From assembly GCA_003281045.1 (NCBI GenBank), contig QCDD01000003.1, positions 1-64,000 of the forward strand: DNA of 64,000 nt. The letters are read 5' to 3'. Position 1 is the first letter of the stretch; each line of letters starts with the position of its first letter. Below, piece by piece: positions 45,070 through 59,811 of this stretch. The position numbers and the translations under genes are program-made. The notes below the pieces were generated by a model that saw nothing but the letters and a program-made list of their open reading frames with translations, did no database searches and was not told the origin of the DNA. Source of the DNA: Pelagibacteraceae bacterium AG-349-L23 (lineage in GTDB: Bacteria; Pseudomonadota; Alphaproteobacteria; Pelagibacterales; Pelagibacteraceae).

Positions 45070-46083
45070 ATGGGAAGCGTAATTCAACTTAAAGAACAAA
45101 TTAATAACTCTTACTTTCAACTTAAAAACTCAGTTGAAAATAAGTTAATGCTTGTTGAAGAAAAAATTAAATCAAAACTAGATAGTAATGTTGAGCTAGT
45201 TAAAAAAATGACAGATTATCATTTAAATACTGGTGGCAAAAGGTTAAGAGCCTTATTAACTTTGGGTTCATCAAAGCTATGTGGTTACACAAAAGGTACC
45301 AGAGATATTAATTTAGCAGCTTGTGTAGAACTAATTCATGCTGCAACTTTGATGCATGATGATGTTATAGATAATGGTTCAATTAGAAGGGGTAAAAAAA
45401 CACCAAATAAAATTTGGGGTAACCACTCATCTGTTCTAGCTGGCGATTATCTTCTTAGTAGGTGTTTTGAAATGATGGTAGAGGATGAAAACATTGAAGT
45501 TTTAAAACTATTATCGTCAACATCATCAATAATTGCTCAAGGTGAAATTTTGCAACTCCAGCATAAAGGTGAGGTTGATATGCTTGAAGAAACTTATTTG
45601 AAAATAATTTCTTCAAAGACGGCTGAGTTATTTGCTGCTGCTACTAAAGTAGGAGCAATTTTATCAGAAATGAAAACTAAAGAGAAAGAAGCTTTAGAGT
45701 TTTATGGTAGGAATTTAGGTTTAACTTTTCAAATTGCTGATGACACTTTAGATTATAATTCAGAATTAAAAATATTTGGAAAAAATATCGGTCAAGACTT
45801 CTATGAGGGAAAAATTACACTACCAATAATTCTTCTATTTCAAAAAGCTAATAAAGATGAAAAAGAAACTCTTAAGAAAACTTTTGCAAAAGAAGAGAGA
45901 AATCAAAATGATTTAAATTATACCTTATCTTTAATAAAGAAATACGATATTTTAAATAGTTGTTATCAAAAGGCCAAGCACTATATTAATTTGTCATCAA
46001 ATTCATTGTCGGTATTTAAAGACTCTGAAGAAAAAAATATCCTTGAAAATTTAACATCTTTTAGTATATCAAGAAATTTTTAG
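45070..46083 (+). CDS. ispB: Long-chain polyprenyl diphosphate synthase
   Basis: GGKRLRALLTLGSSKL, LMHDDVIDNG, GDYLLSRCFE, QIADDTLDYN. Confidence 0.92.
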   Translation: MGSVIQLKEQINNSYFQLKNSVENKLMLVEEKIKSKLDSNVELVKKMTDYHLNTGGKRLRALLTLGSSKLCGYTKGTRDINLAACVELIHAATLMHDDVIDNGSIRRGKKTPNKIWGNHSSVLAGDYLLSRCFEMMVEDENIEVLKLLSSTSSIIAQGEILQLQHKGEVDMLEETYLKIISSKTAELFAAATKVGAILSEMKTKEKEALEFYGRNLGLTFQIADDTLDYNSELKIFGKNIGQDFYEGKITLPIILLFQKANKDEKETLKKTFAKEERNQNDLNYTLSLIKKYDILNSCYQKAKHYINLSSNSLSVFKDSEEKNILENLTSFSISRNF

Positions 46084-46706
46084 GGGCTTAAAAGACTTTT
46101 GGTCCAACCATTATTTGCTGTCAATTTATACTTTAGTCTTTCGTGTATTCTATTATCTCCATCTAACCAAAATTCTATGCTTGTAGGTTTTAAATTCCAG
46201 CCTGACCAATGATTTGGTCTTGGAACATTATTTTGATCCTGGTATTTATTTTTAAATTTTTCTAATGATTTTATCAATTCTTCCCTATTGACTAATTCAC
46301 TACTTTGTTTTGATGCCCAAGCCCCAATTCTACTTTCGTAAGCTCTAGAGTTAAAATAATTATCTGCTACCTCATCTTCTACTTGGCTCAAAGTACCTAC
46401 AATTCTAATTTGCCTAAGCAAACTTTTCCAATGAAAACACATTGTTGCATTGGGGTTTTCTTTTATTTCGTTTCCTTTCTGACTATTAAGATTAGTATAA
46501 AAAACAAATCCATTTTTATCGTAACCTTTAAGAAGCACCATCCTTACTGATGGAACACCTTGTTTTGTTGCAGTTCCAAGAGCTAAAGCATTTGGATCAT
46601 TAATTTCGTTCTTTTTTGCCTCTTCGTACCAACTTTCAAATAATTTAAAAGGATCATCTAAATCTAGAAAGCATTTATTAAGCCCTAGTGAGTTTTTTTC
46701 ATTCAT
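46080..46706 (-). CDS. pdxH: Pyridoxamine 5'-phosphate oxidase
   Basis: DPNALALGTATKQGVPSVRMVLLKGYDKNGFVFYTN, WSGWNLKPTSIEFW. Confidence 0.95.
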   Translation of the reverse strand: MNEKNSLGLNKCFLDLDDPFKLFESWYEEAKKNEINDPNALALGTATKQGVPSVRMVLLKGYDKNGFVFYTNLNSQKGNEIKENPNATMCFHWKSLLRQIRIVGTLSQVEDEVADNYFNSRAYESRIGAWASKQSSELVNREELIKSLEKFKNKYQDQNNVPRPNHWSGWNLKPTSIEFWLDGDNRIHERLKYKLTANNGWTKSLLSP

Positions 46707-46739
46707 AATTTTAACAAAATAATCTATACAATATAAATA

Positions 46740-47822
46740 ATGTCATTTAATACTTTTGGAAAGGTTTTTCGTTTCACTACATGGGGAGAATCTCATGGTC
46801 CTGCAATTGGTTGTATAATAGATGGTTGTCCACCACTAATAAACCTCAATGAACGAGATATTCAGATAGAACTCAACAAAAGAAAACCTGGTCAATCTAA
46901 ATTTACTACTCAAAGAAAAGAAAGTGATAAAGTAGAGATTCTTTCAGGAGTCTTTGAAGGCAAAACAACTGGAACTCCAATCTCTTTAATAATTTATAAC
47001 GAGGATATGCGCTCAAAAGATTATAATGATATTAAGGATAAATTCAGACCAGGTCATGCTGATTTTACTTACTTTAAAAAGTATGGAATTAGAGATTATA
47101 GAGGTGGTGGAAGGTCTTCAGCGAGAGAGACTGCTTCTAGAGTTGCAGCAGGAGCGGTAGCAAAAAAAGTTTTGGAAAAAAAATTAGGTAAAAAATTTAA
47201 AATTTCTGGTGCAGTTACACAGCTTGGAATTCTTGGATGCGATACAAACAAGTGGGATGATAAGATAATTTATAAAAATCCGTTTTTTTGTCCTGATAAA
47301 TCAATGCTTAAAATATGGGAAAAATATCTTTTGAGTATTAGAAAGGCAGGTTCATCCTGTGGTGCTATAATTGAAATTAGAGCTAATGGTATTCCTGCAG
47401 GATTGGGGGCACCAATTTACTCAAAACTAGACTCTGATATTGCATCTGCAATGATGAGTATTAATGCTGTAAAAGGAGTCAATATTGGCTCTGGAATGAA
47501 TTCCGCTCAATTGTCTGGAGAAGAAAATTCAGATGAAATTTCAAAATCAAAAAATAAATTAAAGTTTAACTCAAATAATGCAGGTGGAATTCTTGGTGGT
47601 ATCTCTTCTGGTCAACAAATAATTGTTTCATTTGCTGTAAAACCTACATCATCAATTTTAAAGAGCAGAAAGACAATTAATAAATTTGGAAAAAATACTA
47701 GTATATCTGTTAAGGGAAGACATGATCCGTGTGTTGGAATTAGAGCAGTTCCAGTGGGTGAGGCTATGCTATCATGCGTTTTACTTGATCATTATTTATT
47801 GAATCAAGCTCAATGTGGATAA
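46740..47822 (+). CDS. aroC: Chorismate synthase
   Basis: [49 protein letters not shown]. Confidence 0.97.
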   Translation: MSFNTFGKVFRFTTWGESHGPAIGCIIDGCPPLINLNERDIQIELNKRKPGQSKFTTQRKESDKVEILSGVFEGKTTGTPISLIIYNEDMRSKDYNDIKDKFRPGHADFTYFKKYGIRDYRGGGRSSARETASRVAAGAVAKKVLEKKLGKKFKISGAVTQLGILGCDTNKWDDKIIYKNPFFCPDKSMLKIWEKYLLSIRKAGSSCGAIIEIRANGIPAGLGAPIYSKLDSDIASAMMSINAVKGVNIGSGMNSAQLSGEENSDEISKSKNKLKFNSNNAGGILGGISSGQQIIVSFAVKPTSSILKSRKTINKFGKNTSISVKGRHDPCVGIRAVPVGEAMLSCVLLDHYLLNQAQCG

Positions 47823-47827
47823 TTACT

Positions 47828-49741
47828 TTATTTTTGTTTTTGTAAGATAATATTTGAATTTAATACATCTAAAATTTGTTCTTCAATAGAAATGCTATCT
47901 AAATTTGCGAGTTTATACATGTTTTCAGGTTTGTCTTGATCAATAAAAATATCTGGAAGTTTCATTGATCTAAATTTTAAATTTGAGTCCATTAGTCCCT
48001 TTTTTGTTAAAAAATCAATTACATGAGAGCCGAATCCACCAATTGACCCTTCCTCAATAGTTACAATTGCCTCGTGTGTTGTTGCTAATTGCCATATCAA
48101 ATTTTCATCCAATGGCTTGGCAAATCTTGCATCCACTATTGTAATATTAACACCTTTTTTTTTTAAATTTTCTGATGCCCTTAAACTTTCACTTAATCTT
48201 GCACCAAAGTTTATTAAAGCTAACTTTTTTCCATCTTGAATAATTCTTGATTTACCAATCTCTATCTTTTCATTAATTGATGGCAATATTGATCCAATAC
48301 CACTCCCTCTTGGATACCTGAATGCACAGGGTCTATCATTAATTTCTGTAGAAGTATTAATCATTCTTACCAACTCGGCCTCATCACTTGCAGCCATTAC
48401 AATAAAATTTGGTAGTGTTGCTAAATAAGTTGTGTCAAAACTACCTGCGTGTGTAGGTCCATCAGCTCCAACTAATCCTGCTCTATCTATTGCAAATCTT
48501 ACAGGTAAACTCTGTATCGCAACATCATGAACGACTTGATCATATGCTCTCTGAAGAAATGTTGAATAAATTGCTGCATAAGGTTTATAATTCTCAGTCG
48601 CTAAGCCGGCTGCAAACGTAACGGCGTGTTGTTCAGCAATACCAACATCATAAGTTCTATCTGGAAATTCTTTTCTAAAATTGTTTAATCCAGTTCCATC
48701 TGGCATTGCAGCTGTTATTGCAACAATTTTACTATCTTTTTTTGCGTGTTGTATCAGAGTATCAGCAAAAACTTTAGTGTATGACGGTATTTTACTGGAA
48801 CTTTTTTCTTGTTCCCCAGTCTTTACATTAAATTTGGATACACCATGATAATGATCTTTTGCTTCTTCAGCAAAAGAATAGCCTTTTCCTTTTTTTGTTT
48901 TTATATGAATTAATATTGGACCTTGGTGTTTTGAATCCCTTGCATTTCTTAAAATTGGAATCAATGAAGAAAGATCATGGCCATCGATAGGACCAATATA
49001 ATAGAAACCTAATGAGCTAAATAAAGTTCCACCAGTCACAGCTGATCTCAATAAATCTTCAGCTTTGCCAGCTTTTGCACTAAATCTTTTTGAAAATGCT
49101 GATGTAATCAATTTTATAGTTTCTCTTAAACTAAAATATATTTTACCAGAAAAAATTTTAGCTAAATATGTTCCCATTGCTCCAACAGGCCTTGCAATTG
49201 ACATGTCGTTATCATTTAATATAACAATCATTTTGGTCTTTGAGGCACCTGCATTATTCATGGCCTCATAAGCCATGCCTGCACTTATTGCACCATCACC
49301 AATCACTGCTATAACATTCTCTGATTTTTTTGATAATTTATTTGCTTCTGCAATTCCCAAAGCTGATGAAATTGACGTAGAACTATGCGCAGCTCCGAAA
49401 GGATCATATTCACTTTCTAAACGCTTAGTAAATCCTGAGAGACCCCCTCCTTGCCGAAGTGTTCTTATTTTATCTTTTCTTCCTGTTAAAATTTTATGAG
49501 GATAACATTGGTGTCCTACATCCCAAATTAATTTATCACTTGGTGTGTTAAAAATATAATGTAATGCTACGCTTAATTCTACTACACCTAAACTAGCACC
49601 TAAATGTCCTCCAGTAACTGATACTGCATCGATCATTTCCTCTCTTAATTCATCAGCAACCTTTTGCAGTTTTGTTTCAGGAACTTTTTTTAAGTCTGAT
49701 GGAAAATTAATCTGATCTAAAAATTCGTAATTTTTTTTCAT
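47828..49741 (-). CDS. dxs: 1-deoxy-D-xylulose-5-phosphate synthase
   Basis: [54 protein letters not shown]. Confidence 0.97.
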   Translation of the reverse strand: MKKNYEFLDQINFPSDLKKVPETKLQKVADELREEMIDAVSVTGGHLGASLGVVELSVALHYIFNTPSDKLIWDVGHQCYPHKILTGRKDKIRTLRQGGGLSGFTKRLESEYDPFGAAHSSTSISSALGIAEANKLSKKSENVIAVIGDGAISAGMAYEAMNNAGASKTKMIVILNDNDMSIARPVGAMGTYLAKIFSGKIYFSLRETIKLITSAFSKRFSAKAGKAEDLLRSAVTGGTLFSSLGFYYIGPIDGHDLSSLIPILRNARDSKHQGPILIHIKTKKGKGYSFAEEAKDHYHGVSKFNVKTGEQEKSSSKIPSYTKVFADTLIQHAKKDSKIVAITAAMPDGTGLNNFRKEFPDRTYDVGIAEQHAVTFAAGLATENYKPYAAIYSTFLQRAYDQVVHDVAIQSLPVRFAIDRAGLVGADGPTHAGSFDTTYLATLPNFIVMAASDEAELVRMINTSTEINDRPCAFRYPRGSGIGSILPSINEKIEIGKSRIIQDGKKLALINFGARLSESLRASENLKKKGVNITIVDARFAKPLDENLIWQLATTHEAIVTIEEGSIGGFGSHVIDFLTKKGLMDSNLKFRSMKLPDIFIDQDKPENMYKLANLDSISIEEQILDVLNSNIILQKQK

Positions 49742-50610
49742 TTATTTCTATTTAAAATATAATTTAGAGTTTCAGTTAAATTCTTAGATTTTGGTCCATA
49801 CTTTTTTAACTTAGTATTTATTTTTAAAATTAGTTTATTCGCATATTTAATAGTATTTTTATCTCCCAGTAAACTAATAAGAGTTGCTTTACCTTTTTTC
49901 TTGTCTTTTCCAGTTTTTTTTCCTGCAGCAGAAAGACTTCCATTATAATCAATTAAATCGTCAGCAACTTGAAATAGTAATCCTATATCAGCTCCGATAT
50001 TTTCAAATTTTTGGATATCTTTTTTACTTTTGTTCTTTAAAATTAATGGAGCTACACAACAAAAACTAAACAGTTTTCCAGTTTTTTTTATTTCCATTTC
50101 AATTATTTTTTTTTCTGAAATTTTCTTATGTTCATAGCTAAGATCTAAATATTGACCACCAGCAATCCCAAGATGTCCAGAACTCTCAGAAATTTTATTA
50201 ATTAATCTAATTTTTGTTTTTTCATTGATATTTAAATCTTTGTGACTCAAAATTTCGAATGCCATAGTTAAGAGTGAGTTTCCAGCAAGAACAGCTGTAG
50301 ACTCTCCAAATTTGATATGAGTAGAAGGCTTACCTCGTCTTATTAAATCATTATCCATACATGGTAAATCGTCATGAATAAGTGAATAAGCATGAATACA
50401 TTCTACAGCAGCACCAACAATTAGTAAGGTTTTATAATTTAAGTTAAATATTGAACCAACATCAACTAGTATTTTTGATCTTATTTTTTTACCACCCGAA
50501 AATAATCCATATTGCATTGGGACAATTAGTTCTGATTTTTTTTGCTTTTTAATAAATCTTTTTAAAAAAATATTTGTGTCTTTAGCAATTTTATTTAGTT
50601 TTTTTTGCAT
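49738..50610 (-). CDS. ispA: Farnesyl/geranyl diphosphate synthase
   Basis: [37 protein letters not shown]. Confidence 0.93.
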   Translation of the reverse strand: MQKKLNKIAKDTNIFLKRFIKKQKKSELIVPMQYGLFSGGKKIRSKILVDVGSIFNLNYKTLLIVGAAVECIHAYSLIHDDLPCMDNDLIRRGKPSTHIKFGESTAVLAGNSLLTMAFEILSHKDLNINEKTKIRLINKISESSGHLGIAGGQYLDLSYEHKKISEKKIIEMEIKKTGKLFSFCCVAPLILKNKSKKDIQKFENIGADIGLLFQVADDLIDYNGSLSAAGKKTGKDKKKGKATLISLLGDKNTIKYANKLILKINTKLKKYGPKSKNLTETLNYILNRNK

Positions 50611-50845
50611 TATTTTTTAAGGTTATCTTAGATATATTATCTTTAGTTGTTGTATTAATATCAGTAACTTTTTTTTTAAATTTTTTCTCGATGATATTGT
50701 TAAGTTTTATCAAATTTTGATATTTTTCAATTGAATTTTGTAAATCTTTTTGACTTTCTAAATCCTCAATTATCTTATTAGCTTCGAGAGTTAGTTCCTC
50801 CAGAGACGAGGATTCATAATCATTTGGTAAATCTTTATCTTTCAT
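50591..50845 (-). CDS. xseB: Exodeoxyribonuclease VII small subunit
   Basis: SSLEELTLEANKIIEDLESQKDLQNSIEKY; xseB-ispA-dxs order. Confidence 0.85.
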   Translation of the reverse strand: MKDKDLPNDYESSSLEELTLEANKIIEDLESQKDLQNSIEKYQNLIKLNNIIEKKFKKKVTDINTTTKDNISKITLKNNAKKTK

Positions 50846-50865
50846 ATAATACTCTCAGATAATAC

Positions 50866-51813
50866 ATGAAAATGAATCTTGCAAATATTAAAAAAGCAAA
50901 AAAACTTCTGTATAAAAGGGAGTGTATTGCTATACCTACAGAAACAGTTTATGGTTTGGCGGGTAATGCCTACTCAGACCAAGCTTGTCAAAAAATATAT
51001 AAACTTAAAAAAAGACCAAAAAATAACCCTCTAATAGTTCATTATCTGAATATTCAAAGGTTGAAAAAAGATTGTCATTTAAACAATGACTTTATTAAAC
51101 TATATAAAAAATTTTGTCCTGGTCCTTTAACTTTTATACTAAATCTTAAAAAATCATCAAAAATTTCAAAAATAATTACTAACAAAAAAAATACATTGGC
51201 AGTAAGATTTCCGCGGCACTCAATCACGAGAAGATTACTAAAAATTTTAGAATTTCCTTTAGCAGCTCCAAGTGCTAATCCCTCATCTAGGGTAAGTGCT
51301 GTAACATCTAATCATGTAAAAGAAGATTTTGGAAAAAAAATTAAATACATACTTGAGGGCGGAAAATCATCTATTGGAGTAGAATCAACAATTATTGACC
51401 TTAGAGAGAAACCTAAAATCTTAAGATTGGGGGGCTTAAATGTTTCAACTATTCAAAAAATACTTGGGAAAAAAATAACAATAAACAACAAACCTTCAAA
51501 AATCGTTTCACCAGGTCAACTAAAGGTTCATTATTCACCAGGTTTGCCCATCAGACTTAATGCAAAAAATATTCGTAAAGATGAAGCATACTTATTGATT
51601 AGAAAGAAAAAAGTAAGTAAACCAAATTTTTATTTTTTGTCACAAAAAGGAAATCTAAAAGAAGCTGCAAAAAATTTATATTCTACTTTAAGAAAAATTA
51701 AAAAAAAGAAATACAGCTCGATTGCAGTATGTAAAATCCCTGATAGAGGATATGGTAAAACAATTAATGATAGGTTATTAAGAGCATCAAGATTCAATGA
51801 AAAAACCACTTGA
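50866..51813 (+). CDS. L-threonylcarbamoyladenylate synthase (Sua5/YrdC family)
   Basis: IAIPTETVYGLAGNAYSDQACQKIYKLKKRP, PLAAPSANPSSRVSAV, GVESTIIDL. Confidence 0.94.
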   Translation: MKMNLANIKKAKKLLYKRECIAIPTETVYGLAGNAYSDQACQKIYKLKKRPKNNPLIVHYLNIQRLKKDCHLNNDFIKLYKKFCPGPLTFILNLKKSSKISKIITNKKNTLAVRFPRHSITRRLLKILEFPLAAPSANPSSRVSAVTSNHVKEDFGKKIKYILEGGKSSIGVESTIIDLREKPKILRLGGLNVSTIQKILGKKITINNKPSKIVSPGQLKVHYSPGLPIRLNAKNIRKDEAYLLIRKKKVSKPNFYFLSQKGNLKEAAKNLYSTLRKIKKKKYSSIAVCKIPDRGYGKTINDRLLRASRFNEKTT

Positions 51814-52525
51814 AGTTATAGGATTATCAAAAACTTATAATACAAAAGAAGCAGTAAAAGACGTTTCTTTTAAAGTAAATCAAAATGAAATTATTGGGAT
51901 ACTTGGTCCTAATGGTTGTGGAAAAACTACTACAATCGGAATGATTTTGGGTTTATTAAAACCATCAAAAGGAAAAGTTTTAATAAATGGTGTCGAAATT
52001 GAAAACCAACGTGTAGATTTACTAAATCAATTAAATTTTATATCACCTTATATAGAGTTGCCTAAAAAATTGACAGTTAGACAAAATTTAGAAGTTTATG
52101 GGAGGCTTTATGATGTGAACAAACATAAGGCAAAAATTGAATATCTGTGTGAAAAATTAAGACTCTACGAATTTATAGATAAATTAACTGGGGAATTGTC
52201 ATCTGGTCAAAAAAATAGAGTTAGTCTTGCAAAATCAATAATTAATAATCCAAAAGTTTTACTTCTTGATGAACCTACAGCATCACTTGATCCTGAAACG
52301 GGTGATTTCGTTAGAAGTTTTTTAGAGGAATATCAACAGGAAAATAAAACATCTATTCTATTAGCATCACATAATATGGCAGAGGTAGAGAGACTATGTT
52401 CTTCAGTTTTAATGATGAATAAAGGATCGATTATTGATGAGGGAAGTCCAGAGGAATTAATTAAAAAACATGGAAGAAAAAATATGGAAGAAGTTTTTTT
52501 AAAACTTACAAGGGAAAAAGTATGA
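51797..52525 (+). CDS. ABC transporter ATP-binding protein
   Basis: Walker A GPNGCGKTTT, LSSGQKNRVSLAKSI, LLLDEPTASLDP. Confidence 0.95.
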   Translation: MKKPLEVIGLSKTYNTKEAVKDVSFKVNQNEIIGILGPNGCGKTTTIGMILGLLKPSKGKVLINGVEIENQRVDLLNQLNFISPYIELPKKLTVRQNLEVYGRLYDVNKHKAKIEYLCEKLRLYEFIDKLTGELSSGQKNRVSLAKSIINNPKVLLLDEPTASLDPETGDFVRSFLEEYQQENKTSILLASHNMAEVERLCSSVLMMNKGSIIDEGSPEELIKKHGRKNMEEVFLKLTREKV

Positions 52526-53313
52526 ATTTTAATAAAATGTATGGTCTTTTCCTTAGACATTTTTATTTAATTAAAAGTTCTTTACCAAGAATTTTGGATT
52601 TAATTTATTGGCCAACAATTCAAATAATTTTGTGGGGTTTTATCTCAAAGTTCTTTTCAATACATAGTGACTACTATAGCAATACTTTGGGAGTAATTTT
52701 AACGTGTGCAATACTTTACGATATTCTTTTTAGATCAAGCATTAGTTTTAACATGCTTTTTTTAGAAGAAATCTGGAGTAGAAATTTCACAAATTTGTTT
52801 ATTGCTCCCCTTAAGCTTAAAGAAATTATTGTTTCATTAATTTTTACTGCTTTGATAAGGACTTTAATAGGATTGGTTCCTGCGATAATGCTAACCTCTC
52901 CTTTATTTGGTGTATCAATTTTAAAATTGGGATTACCGCTTTTATTCCTATTTCTGAGTTTATATCTTTTTGGTATAACACTTGGGTTGTTTGTGAGTTC
53001 AGGACTAATTAGATTTGGTCCATCATTTGAAAATATTGCATGGTCGTCCCTATTTTTGCTAGCTCCTTTAGGATGTATATATTATCCAATAGAAATTCTA
53101 CCAGAATTATTTCAATTTATAGCAAAAGGTTTGCCGCTTGTTTATATTTTCGATGAGACTAGAAACATACTTTTAAATGGGTCGATTGATTATGCAAATT
53201 TGAAACAAGCATATTTATTAAACCTGATCTATTTAATCATTGGAATAGTTCTATTTTATTTGTCTTTTTTGAGAGCTCGAATTAAAGGAACATTAATTAA
53301 CATGGGTGAATAA
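52522..53313 (+). CDS. ABC-2 type transporter permease
   Basis: Multi-TM protein overlapping the ATPase gene by 4 bp. Confidence 0.88.
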   Translation: MNFNKMYGLFLRHFYLIKSSLPRILDLIYWPTIQIILWGFISKFFSIHSDYYSNTLGVILTCAILYDILFRSSISFNMLFLEEIWSRNFTNLFIAPLKLKEIIVSLIFTALIRTLIGLVPAIMLTSPLFGVSILKLGLPLLFLFLSLYLFGITLGLFVSSGLIRFGPSFENIAWSSLFLLAPLGCIYYPIEILPELFQFIAKGLPLVYIFDETRNILLNGSIDYANLKQAYLLNLIYLIIGIVLFYLSFLRARIKGTLINMGE

Positions 53314-53314
53314 T

Positions 53315-53391
53315 TGGTGCGCCTGCTAGGAGTCGAACCCAGAACCTCCTGATCCGAAGTCAGGCGCTCTATCCAGTTGAGCTACAAGCGC
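53315..53391 (-). tRNA. tRNA-Arg (anticodon TCG), CCA encoded
   Basis: Reverse complement GCGCTTGTAGCTCAACTGGATAGAGCGCCTGACTTCGGATCAGGAGGTTCTGGGTTCGACTCCTAGCAGGCGCACCA folds as a cloverleaf; loop CTTCGGA. Confidence 0.95.
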
Positions 53392-53414
53392 ATATAATAG
53401 TAATATATCATTTT

Positions 53415-54395
53415 ATGAAAAAAAAAATAAATTTGATTGTAAAAGAAAGCAATAAAAATATGCGTATAGATGTTTTTATTAATAGTAAGGAAAATGAGAT
53501 AAGTAGAACTAGAATAAAAAACTTAATTTTAAGTAAGAAGCTTAAGATTAATAATAAAGTTATTTCAGATCCTGCCAAAAAAGTTTTAAAAGACGATGCT
53601 ATAGAATTAATAATTCCAGAGCCTAAAAAAGCTTCTCTGAAACCATTTAAATTCAAATTAGATATTGTTCATGAGGACAAAGATATAATAGTACTAAACA
53701 AACCAGCAGGTATCGTAATGCATCCAGGTGCTGGGAATTTTGACAATACAATTGTAAATGCATTAGTGGATTACGATAAAGACTCTCTTTCAAATGTTGG
53801 TGATGAACTTAGACCAGGAATAGTACATAGGATAGACAAAAATACATCAGGTTTAGTAGTCATAGCAAAAAATAATCTATCGCATGAAAACTTATCTAAT
53901 CAGTTTAATAAACACTCTATAACAAGAGTTTATCAATTATTAATATGGGGAAAAGTTAGGCCTTCTAGGGGAAAAATTGAAACTTTAATAACACGAAGTT
54001 CAAAGAATAGACAAATGATGGAAGTTAGTCGGACTAAAGGAAAAAAAGCGATTACCAATTATAGAACTATCGAAATTTTTGAAAATAAACACACACCAAC
54101 TTTAAGTTTAGTAGAATGTAAACTTGAAACGGGCAGAACCCATCAAATTAGAGTTCACATGAATTTTTTAGGAAATAGTATTGTTGGTGATGATAAATAT
54201 AAAAAAAAGTTTAAGAAAATTAAAAATATTAATCCATTGATAGAGCAAAATTTAAATAGTCTTAATAGACAATTTCTTCATGCTAAGACTCTAGGCTTCA
54301 TTCACCCCACGAAAAGCAAAGAAATGGTTTTCAACTCAAATTTACCTTTAGAACTTGAGAATATTTTAAAAATACTAAGAAATACTAATAAATAA
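53415..54395 (+). CDS. rluD: RluD-family 23S rRNA pseudouridine synthase
   Basis: S4-like N-terminus; NKPAGIVMHPGAGN, GIVHRIDKNTSGLVVIAKN, ETGRTHQIRVHM. Confidence 0.93.
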   Translation: MKKKINLIVKESNKNMRIDVFINSKENEISRTRIKNLILSKKLKINNKVISDPAKKVLKDDAIELIIPEPKKASLKPFKFKLDIVHEDKDIIVLNKPAGIVMHPGAGNFDNTIVNALVDYDKDSLSNVGDELRPGIVHRIDKNTSGLVVIAKNNLSHENLSNQFNKHSITRVYQLLIWGKVRPSRGKIETLITRSSKNRQMMEVSRTKGKKAITNYRTIEIFENKHTPTLSLVECKLETGRTHQIRVHMNFLGNSIVGDDKYKKKFKKIKNINPLIEQNLNSLNRQFLHAKTLGFIHPTKSKEMVFNSNLPLELENILKILRNTNK

Positions 54396-54435
54396 ATCAT
54401 TGAAAAATATAAATAATTAATTAGATAAACTCTTT

Positions 54436-57430
<2,995 letters not shown>

Positions 57431-57431
57431 T

Positions 57432-58757
57432 TTATTTAAATTCTTTTGAAATCATATTTATACATTTTTTAAGCAAAATTTTATTTTCACTCTCACCCAT
57501 TATTCTTATCTTTGGTTCAGTGCCTGATTTTCTTACAAGAATTCGACCTTGATTTTTAATTAATTTTTTTGCAATTTTAATGGATCTTTTAACAGAGTGA
57601 TTTTGAAGTATTTTATCATCTTTTATTTTTATATTTTCTAAAATTTGTGGAATTTTTTTAAAGACATTAAAAAAATCACTGGCTTTAGTTTTTCTATTCA
57701 TTGATTTGATAATCTCTAAAGCAACAAGCACACCATCGCCTGTTGTTGCAAATTTTCCTAAAATAATATGACCCGATTGCTCTCCTCCTAAATTGAATTT
57801 TTTCTTTTGCATCAATTCCTTAACATATCTGTCCCCAACATTAGCTCTTAAAAATTTAATTCCTTTTTCTTTTAAAAATTTTTCTAAACCGTAGTTTGAC
57901 ATTAAGGTCCCGACAACACCTCCTTTGAGAATTTTTCTCTTTTTCCATTGTAAAGCTAATGCAGCGATAATTTGATCACCATCAATTATAGATCCTTTTT
58001 CATCACACATTATTATTCTGTCAGCATCTCCATCTAAAGATATACCCAAATCTGCTTTGAATTTTTTAACATTTCTTTGTAGTTTTTCTGGAAAAGTTGA
58101 ACCACAATTTTTATTAATATTAAATCCATTTGGTTTATTGCCTATAACTTTTAATTTTGCTCCAAGTGATCTGATTAATTTTGGTGCAGATTTATATCCA
58201 GCTCCATTTGCGCAGTCTAGAACCACTTTAAAATTATTTAATTTAAAGTTTCTTGATAACTTTTTTTTACAAATTTTAATATATTCATCAGTTCCAGTCT
58301 CTAGCCTTTTAACCCTTCCTAATTTTTTTGGATTTGATAAGTGTTTTTGAACTTTACTATCTATTAAATTTTCAATTTTTTTTTGAATTTTATCAGATAG
58401 TTTTAATCCATCAGGACCGAATAACTTTAAACCATTATCATAAAATAAATTGTGTGAAGCAGTGATCATAATACCAAGATTTGCATTCATTGATTTTGTC
58501 AACATTGCAAGGCCATTTGTCGGCAATGGGCCCAGTGTATAAACGTGCATTCCCGCAGATGCTAAACCTGAAACTAGTGCAGGTTCTAATGCGTATCCTG
58601 AAAGTCTAGTATCTTTAGCAATAATTGCTGTTTGTTTTCTTTTTTTTAAATTTGTGAAATATTTTCCTGCTGCTAATCCAAACTTAAAGAACATATCTCC
58701 ATTAATGTTCCCACTATTTACCTGCCCTCTAATCCCATCAGTACCAAAATACTTCAT
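57432..58757 (-). CDS. glmM: Phosphoglucosamine mutase
   Basis: YFGTDGIRGQVN, ITASHNLFYDNGLKLFG, ISLDGDADRIIMCDE, GEQSGHII. Confidence 0.96.
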   Translation of the reverse strand: MKYFGTDGIRGQVNSGNINGDMFFKFGLAAGKYFTNLKKRKQTAIIAKDTRLSGYALEPALVSGLASAGMHVYTLGPLPTNGLAMLTKSMNANLGIMITASHNLFYDNGLKLFGPDGLKLSDKIQKKIENLIDSKVQKHLSNPKKLGRVKRLETGTDEYIKICKKKLSRNFKLNNFKVVLDCANGAGYKSAPKLIRSLGAKLKVIGNKPNGFNINKNCGSTFPEKLQRNVKKFKADLGISLDGDADRIIMCDEKGSIIDGDQIIAALALQWKKRKILKGGVVGTLMSNYGLEKFLKEKGIKFLRANVGDRYVKELMQKKKFNLGGEQSGHIILGKFATTGDGVLVALEIIKSMNRKTKASDFFNVFKKIPQILENIKIKDDKILQNHSVKRSIKIAKKLIKNQGRILVRKSGTEPKIRIMGESENKILLKKCINMISKEFK

Positions 58758-59806
58758 TAATTATTTATTAGTGCTTTGAAAACTTTTATAGCTTGATTAA
58801 CTTCATTGACATCATGAACTCTCAACATTTGTACACCCTGCAACATTACAAAAATACTGCTACTTATTGTTCCTCCTATTCTTAAAGAGCTATTATTATT
58901 TCCAGATAAATCTTTTATAAATCTTTTTCTAGAAATACCAAGCAGTATAGGCAAACCCAAAGAATGGTAAATTGATATATTTTTAATTATCGTCATATTA
59001 TGTTTCAAATTTTTTCCAAAACCTATACCAGGGTCTAAGATTATATTATTATGATAAATTCCATTCTGGCGTAAAATATTTAATTTTTCCTCAAAAAAAT
59101 CGTAAATATCTAACAATACATTTTTATATTTTGGATTTTTTTGCATTACGTCAGGATTGCCAAGTGAGTGTTGGAGTACGAATGGTATATTATATTTTTT
59201 TAAAATCTTGATTGAGTTTTTATCAAAATTAAGACCAGAAACATCATTAATTAATTTTACTCCTAGTTTGATTCCCTTTTCCATGATTTCTGATTTTCTA
59301 GTATCTAGAGATATAAAATTTTTTTTATCAATTAATTTTAAAATATTTTTGAGTCTATTCCATTCTATTTTTGATTTAACAGCTTTAGATCCAGGTTTAG
59401 TGGACTCTGCTCCAATATCAACAAGGTTTGCGCCAGAATTTAAAAGAAAATTTAATTGTTTTTTGGCTGATGCATAATTAAAAAATTTTCCACCATCTGA
59501 AAAACTGTCTGGAGTAATATTTAAAATTCCCATTATTTGAGGAATATTTTGAAAATTTAAATTTTTAATATTTTTTTTTTTTGTAATTAATCTTAGATTT
59601 TTTTTTACTTTTGTCTTTAAATTTATATTTAATTTGTTCACTTCATTTAAAGAAATTAATTTTTTTGAATTTCTTGTTATTATTTCTATTTTATCAAAAG
59701 AAATTTCAGGATTATTATGAAGTGGTAATGTCTTTTTTTTCTTAACTAATAATTTAGATTTTGCACCATAATAGAAATTACACACTCTAGTGTAATATCT
59801 AGACAT
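58757..59806 (-). CDS. folP: Dihydropteroate synthase
   Basis: IMGILNITPDSFSDGGKF, GAESTKPGS, LDPGIGFGKNLKHN, LGISRKRFI. Confidence 0.93.
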   Translation of the reverse strand: MSRYYTRVCNFYYGAKSKLLVKKKKTLPLHNNPEISFDKIEIITRNSKKLISLNEVNKLNINLKTKVKKNLRLITKKKNIKNLNFQNIPQIMGILNITPDSFSDGGKFFNYASAKKQLNFLLNSGANLVDIGAESTKPGSKAVKSKIEWNRLKNILKLIDKKNFISLDTRKSEIMEKGIKLGVKLINDVSGLNFDKNSIKILKKYNIPFVLQHSLGNPDVMQKNPKYKNVLLDIYDFFEEKLNILRQNGIYHNNIILDPGIGFGKNLKHNMTIIKNISIYHSLGLPILLGISRKRFIKDLSGNNNSSLRIGGTISSSIFVMLQGVQMLRVHDVNEVNQAIKVFKALINN

Positions 59807-59811
59807 TCAGT

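Noticed and set aside
45070-50610. Two polyprenyl synthases as a recent duplication
   Set aside because: Sequences correspond to distinct IspB- and IspA-type enzymes with normal neighbours.
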